Below, piece after piece: positions 26,319-36,900 of a DNA stretch of 64,000 bases (its first letter is position 1; each line of letters starts with the position of its first letter). The position numbers were made by a program, and so were the translations under genes. The DNA lies in contig NZ_JBFEFI010000013.1 in the NCBI RefSeq assembly GCF_040717535.1, positions 1 through 64,000 of the forward strand, in the 5' to 3' direction. The notes under the pieces are model-generated. The model was not told where the DNA came from. It was given only the letters and a program-made list of their open reading frames with translations, and searched no databases. The stretch is from Thalassoglobus sp. JC818 (GTDB taxonomy: Bacteria > Planctomycetota > Planctomycetia > Planctomycetales > Planctomycetaceae).

Positions 26319-27749
26319 TTGAATGAAATCGCAACTGAAGTCCTAAAACAATCACGCCGTTCCTTCTTCCGGAAAAGTGCTACCGGCTTGGGTGCAGCTG
26401 CGCTCGGTAGCCTCCTGCAGGCAGACTCTGCGCACGCAGTCAAAGGCCCGCATCTGCCGAGCACCGCCAAACGAGTTATCTATCTGTTTCAATCTGGCGC
26501 TCCGTCGCAGATGGATCTCTTCGACCCGAAACCTGACCTCAATGACAGAAGAGGGGAAGAACTTCCTTCATCGGTTCGAATGGGCCAGCGTTTGACTGGA
26601 ATGACAGCCAATCAAAACCGACTCTGCATCGCACCAACCATTTACAAATTCCGAAAACATGGTGAGTGCGGAGCCGATGTCAGCGACCTACTTCCCCACA
26701 CCGCTCAGATCGCTGACGATCTCTGCTTTATTAAGTCGATGCATACAGACGCTATTAATCATGACCCGGCGATCACGTTCCTGATGACAGGCAGCCAACT
26801 GCCTGGACGCCCCAGTATTGGATCATGGCTTTCATATGGCCTTGGCAACGAAGCTGAGAACCTGCCAACCTTTGTGGTCTTGTCCTCAAAAGGCAGCGGA
26901 CGCCCCAACGGACAACCTCTCTATCAGCGTCTTTGGGGAAGTGGGTTTATTCCATCCGAACACCAGGGTGTCCGGTTTGGGAACACACAGGAAGCAGTCC
27001 ACTATCTCTCCAACCCAGCCGGTCTGGATCGTGAATCCCGACACTCCTGGTTAAACGCCCTGCGAGAGATGAACGAACTAAAGCTGGAAGAAACTTACGA
27101 TCCGGAAATCGAAACGCGAATCTCGCAATACGAGATGGCGTTCCGAATGCAGTCATCAGTCCCGGAACTCACGGACATCGAAAACGAACCGCAGTCAACG
27201 TTCGATCTTTATGGAGAGGAAGCCAAACAACCTGGAACGTTCGCAGCAAATTGCCTGCTCGCCCGTCGAATGGTCGAGCGAGGAGTGCGATACGTTCAGC
27301 TGTTCCACCGGGGTTGGGACCAGCATGTCAATCTGCCAAAACAGCTTCCTGGACAGTGCAAGGATACTGATCAGGCATCAGCTGCACTCGTTCTCGACCT
27401 CAAACAACGTGGACTCCTCGACGACACAATCGTCATCTGGGGAGGAGAGTTTGGACGAACAATCTATTGCCAGGAAGCACTTTCACCCACAAACTATGGA
27501 CGTGATCACCATCCTCGATGCTTCACCATGTGGGTCGCGGGCGGCGGATTTCGCTCGGGGCTCAGCTACGGTGCAACAGACGACTTCTGCTACAACGTCA
27601 CAGAAAACCCGGTCTCCGTCCACGACTTCCATGCTACGCTCTTACATACGCTTGGAATCGAGCACGAGAACTTTACATTCCGGCACCAAGGGCGCGATTA
27701 CCGACTGACAGACGTCCACGGTCGAGTCGTCAAAGATCTGTTGAGCTAA
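26319..27749 (+). CDS. DUF1501 family Tat-exported protein
   Basis: A 476-residue protein. I chose TTG 26319, which has GGGAG seven bases upstream and follows the previous stop by four bases; the longer frame from TTG 26289 would overlap the upstream gene. The N-terminus has a twin-arginine signal ([22 protein letters not shown]). The body matches DUF1501, a sulfatase/alkaline-phosphatase-like fold: [29 protein letters not shown], and [13 protein letters not shown], with [19 protein letters not shown] near the end. It is the partner of the PSCyt1-DUF1549-DUF1553 gene and probably acts on the same substrate outside the cytoplasm. Confidence 0.93.
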   Translation: MNEIATEVLKQSRRSFFRKSATGLGAAALGSLLQADSAHAVKGPHLPSTAKRVIYLFQSGAPSQMDLFDPKPDLNDRRGEELPSSVRMGQRLTGMTANQNRLCIAPTIYKFRKHGECGADVSDLLPHTAQIADDLCFIKSMHTDAINHDPAITFLMTGSQLPGRPSIGSWLSYGLGNEAENLPTFVVLSSKGSGRPNGQPLYQRLWGSGFIPSEHQGVRFGNTQEAVHYLSNPAGLDRESRHSWLNALREMNELKLEETYDPEIETRISQYEMAFRMQSSVPELTDIENEPQSTFDLYGEEAKQPGTFAANCLLARRMVERGVRYVQLFHRGWDQHVNLPKQLPGQCKDTDQASAALVLDLKQRGLLDDTIVIWGGEFGRTIYCQEALSPTNYGRDHHPRCFTMWVAGGGFRSGLSYGATDDFCYNVTENPVSVHDFHATLLHTLGIEHENFTFRHQGRDYRLTDVHGRVVKDLLS

Positions 27750-27791
27750 CTGCTTGATGAAATCAGATATCGCAAGGGATTAGGCTGTCGT

Positions 27792-28238
27792 CTATAGACA
27801 GTCACACACTTCGCTGTATTGCGACGGATGCTGGCTTCCGTAATAGGTCACACAGCTACAAGTCCCTTCGTACTTCTCGCATTTCGCGTAGACATAACGG
27901 AGCGGAACCCAGGTCGGTCCGAAATTGTCTCTGCATTGAGCGTAGGGATAATAGATATCCACAATACACTCTCCACTCTTAGCAACTTCATAGCCTTCGA
28001 GTGACTCACACTGAGAACCTTCGCCAGCGACGCACTCATCGGGGCCATCAGCTTCACAACTCGTATTTACAGATGGGTTGTCGAGTTGGTGAATCGGTTT
28101 CGAGCGGTCGCATCTCAATCCGGTTTGAATTGCGGTGGTCTGGCAGTCAATGGCTTGGAGTTGCATCGAGACTCCGCTCGCAACGAACCCTATGCCGAAC
28201 ACAACCAACACGAATCCCAAGATCGAACGAACTTTCAT
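27792..28238 (-). CDS. Small secreted cysteine-rich protein of unknown function
   Basis: A 148-residue protein with a signal peptide or N-terminal anchor (residues ~5-30: LGFVLVVFGIGFVASGV). The mature part has 12 cysteines, an even number suited to six disulfides, including a terminal CSC...CDC pattern and several Y/P-rich turns. I do not recognise the family. It is convergent with the DUF1501 gene, with about 40 bases between stops, and is followed upstream on the same strand by another exported unknown protein (28359-29531). Confidence 0.65.
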   Translation of the reverse strand: MKVRSILGFVLVVFGIGFVASGVSMQLQAIDCQTTAIQTGLRCDRSKPIHQLDNPSVNTSCEADGPDECVAGEGSQCESLEGYEVAKSGECIVDIYYPYAQCRDNFGPTWVPLRYVYAKCEKYEGTCSCVTYYGSQHPSQYSEVCDCL

Positions 28239-28358
28239 TACCGACTTTCCAGAGAGTTTGCTCTCGTCTGTTCACGCGTGTCTAAGCTGCAGACTTCAGA
28301 TTTAAAAAGCCTGCCTGCCGACACTCCCGCACAACTGCTTTTGGCCGACCATCGCAAG

Positions 28359-29531
28359 TCAAACTTGTCTCCGCCACAAGACAAATCCGATCACCATTAG
28401 AACAATCCCGTTCAGGATCAACAACAACGAACGCCAACTGAAATTCATCTCTCTGATCGAAGACTCCAGCGGTTGCTCCGGTTGCATGTTCATGATGTAC
28501 TCCGCCTGGGCATGAAAGTACTCTTTCACATCGGAAAAGCTCTGCTGAAGGGTACTTCCCCGATTGTATTCCGGGTTTCGAAGATCAATCGCAATCGCTC
28601 CTGAAGAAGCAGGCATCTTAAATTCGGACTCGTTCAGCTCAACATTAAAAACAGCGGAGCGAATCAGCTTGACCGACCAGCTTTTCAGTTCTCCACTGGA
28701 ATCCAGCGAAAATTCATAATGCTCAAGCGGCATGAGCACATCACCAGGGAAAAGCGTGTACTCCCGGAAGAACCGGACTTTGTTAGGCGTCGCATCCGCA
28801 GAGTTTCGCGTGATGATTTCAAGAGGAAGAAGGTGCTCGCCATCGATGGTGACGGTCGATCCGGACTCATTGCGAACGATGTATTCCTCAGAGATATTTC
28901 CCTCAGTATTGGATGATTTGACTTCAATCGGCCGAAAATTCGTCAGTTCACTCGTCGGCAGATAAGACACAAGACGATGGAAGCCCCACCGCGGCTGTGA
29001 CCGGACGTAGGCTTTAACCGTTTCGACCGTCGGAGGATTCTTAACTGGAAACGATTTGACAAGGTGTAAATCGTCAACCATCACATGATCGAACTCCAGT
29101 CCTGTCGTTCGTTCACTCACTCCATTGTTCAGCAAAGTTTCAACGAAGGTCATTTTCCATTCGCCGGGTCCGGAGTACGACTTGTGCTGCTTCAACGCTT
29201 CAGGATTGAAAACCTCGATTAACTGATAGATTTTCTCTTCAGGATCTGATGCCTCAATCGAGTCAATTTTGAGAGCGATTTCACGAGCCGAAATTCGAAT
29301 CGGTTTCCAAAGAACGCCCGAAGAAACCTGTGATTCAATTCTCGCCGTCGCGACTTCTGACCGCATCCCCGACCAGACAGCTTCCACGGACGCGACAGAT
29401 GGATGCTCGGAGCCAACACCTTCCGTGGGACCCTCAGATGTGTCTGCAAAACTTTGAATCGATGACAACGAAACAACGGCCAGCAGTAGCGTCGCAAGTC
29501 TCTTCATCTTCCCCACTGACTGATCCTTCAT
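28359..29531 (-). CDS. Exported membrane-anchored protein of unknown function
   Basis: A 390-residue protein with a signal peptide (MKRLATLLLAVVSLSSIQSFA; the likely true start is ATG 29507, eight codons inside the longest frame, since GGGGA precedes it). The C-terminus has one transmembrane helix (LLLILNGIVLMVIGFVLW) followed by RRQV, so the large soluble domain (about 320 residues, beta-rich) faces the periplasm or exterior with a short cytoplasmic tail. I do not recognise the domain. It is on the same strand as the cysteine-rich protein gene at 27792-28238, with 120 bases between them. Confidence 0.7.
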   Translation of the reverse strand: MKDQSVGKMKRLATLLLAVVSLSSIQSFADTSEGPTEGVGSEHPSVASVEAVWSGMRSEVATARIESQVSSGVLWKPIRISAREIALKIDSIEASDPEEKIYQLIEVFNPEALKQHKSYSGPGEWKMTFVETLLNNGVSERTTGLEFDHVMVDDLHLVKSFPVKNPPTVETVKAYVRSQPRWGFHRLVSYLPTSELTNFRPIEVKSSNTEGNISEEYIVRNESGSTVTIDGEHLLPLEIITRNSADATPNKVRFFREYTLFPGDVLMPLEHYEFSLDSSGELKSWSVKLIRSAVFNVELNESEFKMPASSGAIAIDLRNPEYNRGSTLQQSFSDVKEYFHAQAEYIMNMQPEQPLESSIREMNFSWRSLLLILNGIVLMVIGFVLWRRQV

Positions 29532-29543
29532 TTCTGCCGCGTT

Positions 29544-29846
29544 CTATAGCGTGTATAAACTATTTCGATCGACATACTGTTGCAAGTTCTTCGCAACATC
29601 TCTCCATCGCTTCCGGTTCTTCTCGAATCGAACGGGAGTTGTATTGAAAACCTTGCAACTGCTTTCCTGACTCCGTAGCCTTTTCGTTTCATTCAACAAG
29701 GTTTTCGCAGACGCACTTAACGAAGCGTCGTCGACCTGCTGACCAGCCCCCGCGAAATCGCCGACCTCGGTGAATGCACTTCTCCCCCCAGCGACCCGTT
29801 TCGTTTTCGTTCCCTTCCTCGGTTCACGAACAGTTTCGAAACTCAT
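29544..29846 (-). CDS. Small basic hypothetical protein
   Basis: A 100-residue hydrophilic protein, basic at the N-terminus (REPRKGTKTKRVAGGR) and with a likely helical end (WRDVAKNLQQYVDRNSLYTL). It ends 13 bases before the gene at 28359-29531 on the same strand and its start lies 19 bases from the start of the divergent gene at 29865. No family is recognised. Tight packing supports a real gene, but the composition is unremarkable. Confidence 0.42.
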   Translation of the reverse strand: MSFETVREPRKGTKTKRVAGGRSAFTEVGDFAGAGQQVDDASLSASAKTLLNETKRLRSQESSCKVFNTTPVRFEKNRKRWRDVAKNLQQYVDRNSLYTL

Positions 29847-29864
29847 CTAGAAAGTCGTTTGTTC

Positions 29865-30239
29865 ATGAAAAGTATGCTCGCGATTGGATTGTGCGGATTT
29901 GTTCTTCTGTTTAGCGCTCAAGTAGAAGTGAATCTCGCACAAGAGAGTGATTCAACGTCATCTGAAGAAACAACCTTCCGACTGCCCATTCACTACGGGA
30001 AGATTGGAGTCTCATCGACTCAGCGAGAAAAGCTGAAGGAAATTCACGACTCTTATGAGGAAAAACTGGAAGAACTCCGAACTCAGTTGAAGGCACTGGT
30101 GACTGAACGCGACAAAACCATGGAGGCAGAATTGACTGACGGACAACGACTGCGACTGAAAGAACTGCGGCAAGAGTCGGTCCAATCAAAACCGAAGGGG
30201 CAGCAACCCGCAGCTTCCGCCGAGAGTGTTTCGGAATAG
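29865..30239 (+). CDS. Small secreted coiled-coil protein, Spy/LTXXQ-like layout
   Basis: A 124-residue protein starting at ATG 29865. A signal peptide (MKSMLAIGLCGFVLLFSAQV) is followed by a short linker and a helical region ~45-105 (VSSTQREKLKEIHDSYEEKLEELRTQ... LTDGQRLRLKELRQ, shown here in part) with the LTxxQ-type spacing seen in periplasmic chaperones of the Spy/CpxP group. The C-terminus is a disordered KPKGQQPAASAES tail. The resemblance is by pattern only. It slightly overlaps or abuts the following cytochrome gene and may share its transcript. Confidence 0.62.
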   Translation: MKSMLAIGLCGFVLLFSAQVEVNLAQESDSTSSEETTFRLPIHYGKIGVSSTQREKLKEIHDSYEEKLEELRTQLKALVTERDKTMEAELTDGQRLRLKELRQESVQSKPKGQQPAASAESVSE

Positions 30240-30294
30240 AGTCCACACTCCGAAAAATCGGATTGGCTCCGAGAACATTTCGACGAGACCGGTC

Positions 30295-32127
30295 ATGGAT
30301 TATGATGATCTCATGACTCGGTCTCGCACTTCACATCATTCGAATTCGCTGCTGCGTACTCCAATCGCGTGCTGCCTGCTCATTCTTCTGAGTCAGGTGA
30401 CCTCCGCTGACGAGATACGCACTCCGCTTCCGTTGACTGAACTTCTGGCACCGGCGCCAACGAGCGTGCGCCGCCCCACTCAGATGGAATGGGTCATTCC
30501 GGGTGAGCAAATTTTGATCGCGAACCCGCGATCATCTTCGCTGAGCATCGTTAGCCTCACCAAACACGATTCCATTGCGGAGTTTGCATTCTCCGGAAAC
30601 CTTTCCGCGCTTGCATCAATCCCCAGTTCGACCGCACCCACGTGGCAGAGATTCGCATTAACGACCTCTTCTCCGGGGAGACTGACGGTCATTGAAATTG
30701 AAGACGGGAATGCATTCGAAGGCGAATCCCTGGACTTAACTTCACGGAGATTGGAGTCGCACGTCGCTGTCCACAGCTCCACGATCGCTGTCAGTTCAGT
30801 CTGGGACCGATGTGTCTGGCTGATCGATGATGCACAAACGCTGAGCGTTTCAAGCTGCGTCGAACTTTCCTTCGAAGCAGGGAAACTTCAATTTTCTCCC
30901 GATGGAAAATACCTCGTCGTGGCGGATGCTTTCGGGGGACATCTCGCTCTGATCGAATCTTCCACCGGGTCGATTGTCGACCTCGCCGAGACGGGCGGTC
31001 ACAACATTGGCGGCCTCAGTTTTCTCTCTCCGTCCCGATTGATGATCACTCACCAAATGAACCACGCGAGTGGAGCCACGACCATTGACCAGATTGCCAA
31101 CGGGGCTGTGATCGAGAACGTGATTCAGGAATTCGATCTCCAAACGAACGACGTCGGTTCACCAAAACTAGCCCCTCGACTCATCGGGGAAATGGGCGAA
31201 CCGTCGCATGGGGCGGCCGATCCCGGTGCAATTGCGATCGATCGCACCGGATCGCGGTTCGTCGCTATCTCCGGCAACGACGAGGTGCTTCGCCTCAACA
31301 ACTACGGCGTCAATCTTTCTCTTATTTCAGTCGGCGATGGACCAGTTGACCTGCTCCTCTCTCCTGATGAGAAGTGGCTATATTGCCTGAATCAGTTCGA
31401 CGAGTCGATTTCCGTCATCTCAACCGAAGAAAACACCGCTACGAAAGTCATTTCCATCGGGGACAAAAGAGTCGAGACCCCGGCAGACCGTGGCGAGCGA
31501 CTCTTTTTTGACGGGTCCCTTTCGCGGTTTGAGTGGTTCAGTTGCCACAGTTGTCATGTTCGAGGACACACTCACTACGGACTTGCAGACACTTTCGGAG
31601 ACGGAAATTCGGGAGCACCGAAACGTGTGCTGTCACTGCTCGGAGGTCGTGACAATACCCCCTGGGGCTGGAATGGGAGCAAGAAAACGTTGCACGATCA
31701 GGTCCGGCAATCCGCGTTGTTGACGATGCGTGGGGAGACTCCCTCCGCCCGTGAGGTGAACGATCTTGTCGCGTATCTGCATACTCTGGACTCTCCGCCT
31801 CCATTTCGTCCCTCGCAAGGACCTGAAGATTCTCGCCAAATTTCTCACGGACAAGCGGTTTTTCAGCGTGAAGGGTGCGCCAACTGCCACGTCCCTCCAC
31901 TGACATTTACTTCAGATTCCATCTACAATGTCGGCATCGCCGACGAGCACGGGAACCAAAAGTTCAATCCGCCTTCTCTCAATGGTGTCGGATACCGACG
32001 CGGTTTGTTCCATGATCGCCGTGCTGAAACTCTGCGAGATGTCATTGTCGATCAAGGTCATCAACTTGACGAGTCGTTGAACTCTCATGACGCCGAAGCA
32101 CTGATTCGTTTTCTGGAAAGCCTTTAA
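30295..32127 (+). CDS. Beta-propeller protein with di-haem cytochrome c peroxidase-like domain
   Basis: A 610-residue secreted protein. Of the possible starts I prefer ATG 30295 or 30313 over the longer frame from 30226, because the signal sequence ([20 protein letters not shown]) then sits near the N-terminus. The middle has YVTN-type propeller repeats ([44 protein letters not shown]). The C-terminal third has two haem-c motifs, CHSCH and CANCH, as in MauG / cytochrome c peroxidase-like proteins ([39 protein letters not shown]). It probably carries out redox chemistry outside the cytoplasm; the substrate is unknown. Confidence 0.82.
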   Translation: MDYDDLMTRSRTSHHSNSLLRTPIACCLLILLSQVTSADEIRTPLPLTELLAPAPTSVRRPTQMEWVIPGEQILIANPRSSSLSIVSLTKHDSIAEFAFSGNLSALASIPSSTAPTWQRFALTTSSPGRLTVIEIEDGNAFEGESLDLTSRRLESHVAVHSSTIAVSSVWDRCVWLIDDAQTLSVSSCVELSFEAGKLQFSPDGKYLVVADAFGGHLALIESSTGSIVDLAETGGHNIGGLSFLSPSRLMITHQMNHASGATTIDQIANGAVIENVIQEFDLQTNDVGSPKLAPRLIGEMGEPSHGAADPGAIAIDRTGSRFVAISGNDEVLRLNNYGVNLSLISVGDGPVDLLLSPDEKWLYCLNQFDESISVISTEENTATKVISIGDKRVETPADRGERLFFDGSLSRFEWFSCHSCHVRGHTHYGLADTFGDGNSGAPKRVLSLLGGRDNTPWGWNGSKKTLHDQVRQSALLTMRGETPSAREVNDLVAYLHTLDSPPPFRPSQGPEDSRQISHGQAVFQREGCANCHVPPLTFTSDSIYNVGIADEHGNQKFNPPSLNGVGYRRGLFHDRRAETLRDVIVDQGHQLDESLNSHDAEALIRFLESL

Positions 32128-32955
32128 GTGTCTGACAATTCAACACAACGCGCTGCACTGCAACTTCTGCGAGATTTATCTCGCGCGGGCGTAACGCACC
32201 TGCCACATTGGACTCCGCCGCCCGTTACGACGGCCACTGTGCCCCACACTCCGATTGAAGAAACAGTCCAAACGGAGGTTCGCCCTGACCCGGTGACTTC
32301 CGATGAAAGCACGGTTCCCAACACACCTGAACTCCCAGCAATCAATGAACCGGTCGGGAGTGAGACCGTTCCCGACCAGCCTGTTTCACCGGCGAAGTCT
32401 CTCCCCGAACTCGCTGCCAGAGTCGCGGCCTGCACTCGTTGCCAGGAACTCGCTGAAAAGAGAACGCAAACCGTCTTTGGAGTTGGAAATCCGAACGCGA
32501 ACATAATGTTCATCGGAGAAGCTCCCGGTGCCGACGAGGACCGACAAGGCGAACCGTTCGTCGGCAAAGCGGGCCAATTGCTCAACCGAATTATCGAAGC
32601 CTGCGGCTGGAAGCGATCCGATCTCTACATCTGCAATATCCTCAGATGTCGACCACCCGGCAATCGAAACCCCACTCCGGAAGAAGCCAGCAATTGTCGC
32701 GAATATCTGGAAGGCCAAATCGAACTGGTTCGCCCCAAGTACATTGTCTGTTGGGGATCTGTCGCTGCGAAAAACCTGCTTAATCAGGATCTAAGTATCG
32801 GCAAAATGCGTGGCAATTTCTTTGACTATCAGAATGCAAAAGTTCTCTGCACTTACCACCCGTCGTATCTCTTGAGAAACCCTGAAGCAAAGAAACCTGT
32901 CTGGGAAGACATGAAATTGCTCATGGCCAAAATCGAATCGGATTCCTCAAGTTAA
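32128..32955 (+). CDS. Family-4 (4Fe-4S) uracil-DNA glycosylase
   Basis: A 275-residue protein starting at GTG 32128, right after the preceding stop. The first ~85 residues are proline/threonine-rich and probably disordered, an extension absent from the ~200-residue core family. The core (92-270) has the iron-sulfur ligands C102, C105, C174 and C190, motif [21 protein letters not shown] (130-149) and the motif [12 protein letters not shown] (241-252). The enzyme removes uracil from DNA to start base-excision repair. Endonuclease IV (63652-64000) is another repair gene in the window but is not linked. Confidence 0.92.
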   Translation: MSDNSTQRAALQLLRDLSRAGVTHLPHWTPPPVTTATVPHTPIEETVQTEVRPDPVTSDESTVPNTPELPAINEPVGSETVPDQPVSPAKSLPELAARVAACTRCQELAEKRTQTVFGVGNPNANIMFIGEAPGADEDRQGEPFVGKAGQLLNRIIEACGWKRSDLYICNILRCRPPGNRNPTPEEASNCREYLEGQIELVRPKYIVCWGSVAAKNLLNQDLSIGKMRGNFFDYQNAKVLCTYHPSYLLRNPEAKKPVWEDMKLLMAKIESDSSS

Positions 32956-33020
32956 TTGAGTGAAGTTAATACACGTCGCAGTTCTTCTGCCTATAAGCTG
33001 CGAAGAGAAAGTGAAGTCTA

Positions 33021-33659
33021 ATGCGTGTGCTCGTGACCGCTGGCCCCACTCGGGAGTACCTTGATGAAGTCCGTTACCTGTCGAATGCCAGCAGCGGGAA
33101 AATGGGTTACGCCATTGTCAGCGCCGGGCTAAAACTCGGTTGGGAGATGGTTCTCGTCAGCGGACCCGTCGACCTGCCTCCTCCTCCCGGTTGTGAATTT
33201 CATCCTGTTGTAACAACTCGCGAAATGCGCGATGCTTCGGTTGAAGAGTTCGACAATTGCGACGGAGTCATCGCCGCGGCCGCTGTCTGTGATTACCGCC
33301 CGATCGTTCGAGTCGCTGGCAAGCTGTCTAAAACGGGAAACCCAGTCACCATCGAAATGATCGAGACCGACGATGTTCTGGCCGAACTCGGAAACAGAAA
33401 GAACGACCGGTGGGTTGTCGGGTTTGCACTCGAAGCCCAAAACCCTCGCGAAAACGCACTCCAAAAACTTCGACGGAAAAACTGCGACTGGATCGTCTTG
33501 AACTCACCGACAGCCATCGGAGCCGATTCCAATCAAGTCGAACTCATCGCAGCAGACGAAACGACGCAGGCAACATGGGCTGGATCAAAATCTGAAGTCG
33601 CAGATTCGCTCATCCATTGGATCGCTGAGAATCAGGACCGTCGCTATGGTCAACGTTGA
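33021..33659 (+). CDS. coaB: CoaB-like phosphopantothenate-cysteine ligase domain protein
   Basis: A 212-residue protein matching the DFP/CoaB domain: VLVTAGPTREYLDEVRYLSNASSGKMG (3-29, quoted in part by its hallmark NASSGKMG), the dinucleotide/CTP region VVTTREMRDA, and a KxKK-like segment with TDDVLAELGNRK and VGFALEAQ. CoaB joins 4'-phosphopantothenate to cysteine in coenzyme A synthesis. In most bacteria it is fused to CoaC (about 400 residues total); here it stands alone, so coaC should be elsewhere. Its last bases overlap the ThiS/MoaD-like gene. Confidence 0.88.
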   Translation: MRVLVTAGPTREYLDEVRYLSNASSGKMGYAIVSAGLKLGWEMVLVSGPVDLPPPPGCEFHPVVTTREMRDASVEEFDNCDGVIAAAAVCDYRPIVRVAGKLSKTGNPVTIEMIETDDVLAELGNRKNDRWVVGFALEAQNPRENALQKLRRKNCDWIVLNSPTAIGADSNQVELIAADETTQATWAGSKSEVADSLIHWIAENQDRRYGQR

Positions 33660-33906
33660 ATTCTTCGGAATTCCAAGGCAGCGGACCGGAGTCTCGACGA
33701 CCACTCTTCAAGCTGCGACGATCGGTCAACTTCTCGATCATCTCGCGCAGCAATATCCCAATTTCCGAAACTCATGTATGGATGGGGAACAGCTCACCAG
33801 CGATGTTCTCGTTTCCGTAAACGGAAGAACGACAACTCGAGACAGATCCTTCCCACTTGGAGACGATGACGACGTATTGCTCTTGTCTGCCGACGTTGGT
33901 GGCTAA
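33646..33906 (+). CDS. MoaD/ThiS-family sulfur carrier protein
   Basis: An 86-residue beta-grasp protein ending in the diagnostic Gly-Gly (LLSADVGG), whose C-terminus is adenylated and thiocarboxylated. The interior has TIGQLLDHLAQQYPNF and LVSVNGRTTTRD, as in MoaD. Such proteins donate sulfur for molybdopterin, thiamine or other cofactors. Its start overlaps the end of the CoaB-like gene by 14 bases, so the two are co-translated. No moaE or thiG is adjacent, so the pathway is not settled. Confidence 0.82.
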   Translation: MVNVEFFGIPRQRTGVSTTTLQAATIGQLLDHLAQQYPNFRNSCMDGEQLTSDVLVSVNGRTTTRDRSFPLGDDDDVLLLSADVGG

Positions 33907-33919
33907 GTCAGCAACAGCC

Positions 33920-36900
33920 CTATCGTTCTTTGGCTGACTCGATATTGCGCAGAAGCTTTCGATAGTCTTTCAGGCACTGTTCGACCATCGGCACAAGCTG
34001 AGAGAGTTCGCCCTGATTCTTCACTGCCATTTCAGTCAGCGGCTTCATCCATTCCTGCATGAGACTGAATTGAGATTCCAAGACTCCATAAACCGAACGG
34101 GGCAGTTTGTTCACGACTGTGATTCGGTCTGACATTTCACGAGTCTGATCCTGGCTCACTTCGGAAGGTTCCGACACCTTCTGCGTCGAAGCGACTGGAA
34201 GATTCTGAGGCCATTGAACTTCGAGCGGAGGAATCTCAATCGGGGGGAGAGAGACATTCAGTGGGCGATCGACGAGTTGCGCGAGTTGTTGTAAACCTGC
34301 CTGAAAGTGGCCGCTGAGTGTTCGAAGTTCGGTTTGAAGATTCTCTTGCAGCTGAGTCGATTCATCATCTCGTGGATCAGCTTGAGTCGTCTTCGAGAGC
34401 GCAGTCGCTCCGTCGACAACGGCAGAGCGAATCGAATCAAGCCCTTCATTCAGCGAGTTGATCGTGAGAATGACCTGGCCAACTTTGTCGTCCGCATCAA
34501 TGCCTTTCATCTTCACATTCTGCCGGAACGTTTTCTTAATCGCTTCCCATCGCTCGTTTTGCGAAGCTGTTAACGTCCCATTGAGTTCTCGAAACTTCAG
34601 AAGGTTCGCTTCAGTTCCTGAAGTCAATGTTTGAGCATCATTCTGATAGCTGGAGTCGATCAGCGTTTCCAACTCAGCATCATCCATAATCGGCATCACT
34701 TTTTCAGCGATCCGATTCATGTTTCGATATGACCCCTGCAGTAAGAACGGAGGTTCCGTTCGATAGTCATCATTCTGAGCAGCTGACGCGATGTATGCTT
34801 GATTCACTTTCAGCACGACGTCACGCGCCCGCATGAGCTTGGTCATCGTTTGCACGAATTCATTGAGTTCTTCAATCGAATAATTCGATTCAAATTCGAC
34901 GCCTTCGGAGGACATTTCCTCTCCGCGGCGGACTCGTTCTGCAAGCTCAACAACAGCGTGAACATCTTTCTGCGATCGACTCGCCAGCTGAGTCAACACA
35001 GGATTCGACGTTAAAGCATTTTCGATATAGCTCAGTTCGAAGGCCCGGGCACTGTCGCCGATAATCTCTCCGAGGTTGTAGATATCGGCTCGATTGCTCA
35101 ACATGTCTGGAATGCGAAACTTCTCGCCACTCTCCGTATACGGGTTACCCGCCATCACGACGGCGACCTTCTTGCCGCGGAAGTCGTAGGTCTTCGCGAC
35201 CCCTTTGTATACTCCTTCAATTTTCCGCTGCGCGTCACACAAGCTAATAAACTTCTGCAAGAACTCTGGATGACAGTGCTGAATGTCGTCCAGATAGATC
35301 ATCACGTTGTCTCCCATCTCGAAAGCGAGATTGAGCTTGTCAATCTCCTCTCGAGCCCCAGCATTCGGAGCGGCATTTGGATCAAGCGAAGTGACCTCAT
35401 GCCCGAGCGCAGGTCCGTTGATCTTCATAAAGATGATCCCCAGACGATTCGCGATGTACTCCATCAACGTCGTTTTACCGTAGCCAGGCGGTGAAATGAG
35501 CAACAACAAGCCCTGTCGATCGGTCCTCTTCCCTTCGCCGCTTGTTCCAATTTGCTTGGCAAGATTATCCCCGATGAGGGGCAGATAAACCTGATCGATC
35601 AACTTGTTTCGGACGAACGATGTCAACACCCGAGGCTGAAAATCTTCCAGCTGCATATCAACCTGAGCAGCTTCAATCATCTGCTTTTTTAGAGCATGGA
35701 AGCGTTCATACTTCGGCACGATCTCACTCGCAAAACGGGCAAGCCGATGATTGAACTGATGGAACTGAAGTTGATAGACACCATTCGAAATAACGGGATG
35801 GCTCCCAGTCATGCCCTCGAGTTTCGTTTCGAGTTGCGCTGAGACGATCGCTGTCGATTCGAGTTGGCCATCCATGATCAGTTCAGCCACTTCATCGCGG
35901 TAGCTGATAAGCTGCTTGCCCTTTTGGTGATTGATGAGGAATGCCGTAATCCAGTCACGGGCGAGTTCGAAACACGAGCTTGTATCTCGACTGACAGCTT
36001 TCATCGCATCAGCAAATTTCTGGTCCGCTTCGCGTCGATCCAATTCTTTATGAAACTCGGAAAAGAGATCCGCCGACGTCTGCGAAGTCACAAAGACGTT
36101 GCCGCGTGACTTTCGATCGGGGTCCGTCAGTTCCTCAAACAGATATTCGGCAGCCTCACGCAACAACAGCGAGTCACGTCCGAGTTCCCCGTAGAAATCA
36201 TTGTTCGTAAACAGACCACAAACAGAGAGCCATTCCCAAAGTTGGCCCTGGAGTTCAGAAATGTATGCCTTCTGCTGATCCAGTCCCGGGAATAGTTCCG
36301 AGACGACCCCAAACCCTGACAGCTTCGATTCAACTCTTTTCTTAACCTTGGAATCGCCAAAGTTCCACCAGTACAAATTCGCGATGGCCCGAGCCTGTGG
36401 GGAATAACGAAGCAGACCACATTCTGAATGAATCTTCAGCAGCGATTGAAGAATAATCGCAGCATCATGATCGTGAACTCCCTTGGTGTACCCTTCCCGA
36501 TAACGTGGCCCCATAAATCGCTGAACGACAGGCAGGAGTTCAGCCACCTCGAACTCATCGGCCTGTGAACGATCCGATTTAACCTCGTCACTTAAGGAGA
36601 TTCCACCTGACTGAATTGCTAACAAGATTTGATAGGCTAGATACTCCGCTCGGTAGACGTTTGCGTTCTCGCTGATCACCTCCATCGACCAGACTTCTTC
36701 AGTTTCCCGAAGTTCAGCACTCCCGATTGGCTCGTAAAAGTCCGTCCCAGTCAGATGAAAATTCGGTTCGCCGTCCCGAAAAACCAGCGTCAGATCGAGA
36801 ACCTGTGTATTCACAGAAAACCGGTGATTCCCGAATCGAATCACATGGTCGCCGTCTTCGTAGAGTTCTTTTCTGTCTTTGAGCTGACGAACAGAGTCAT

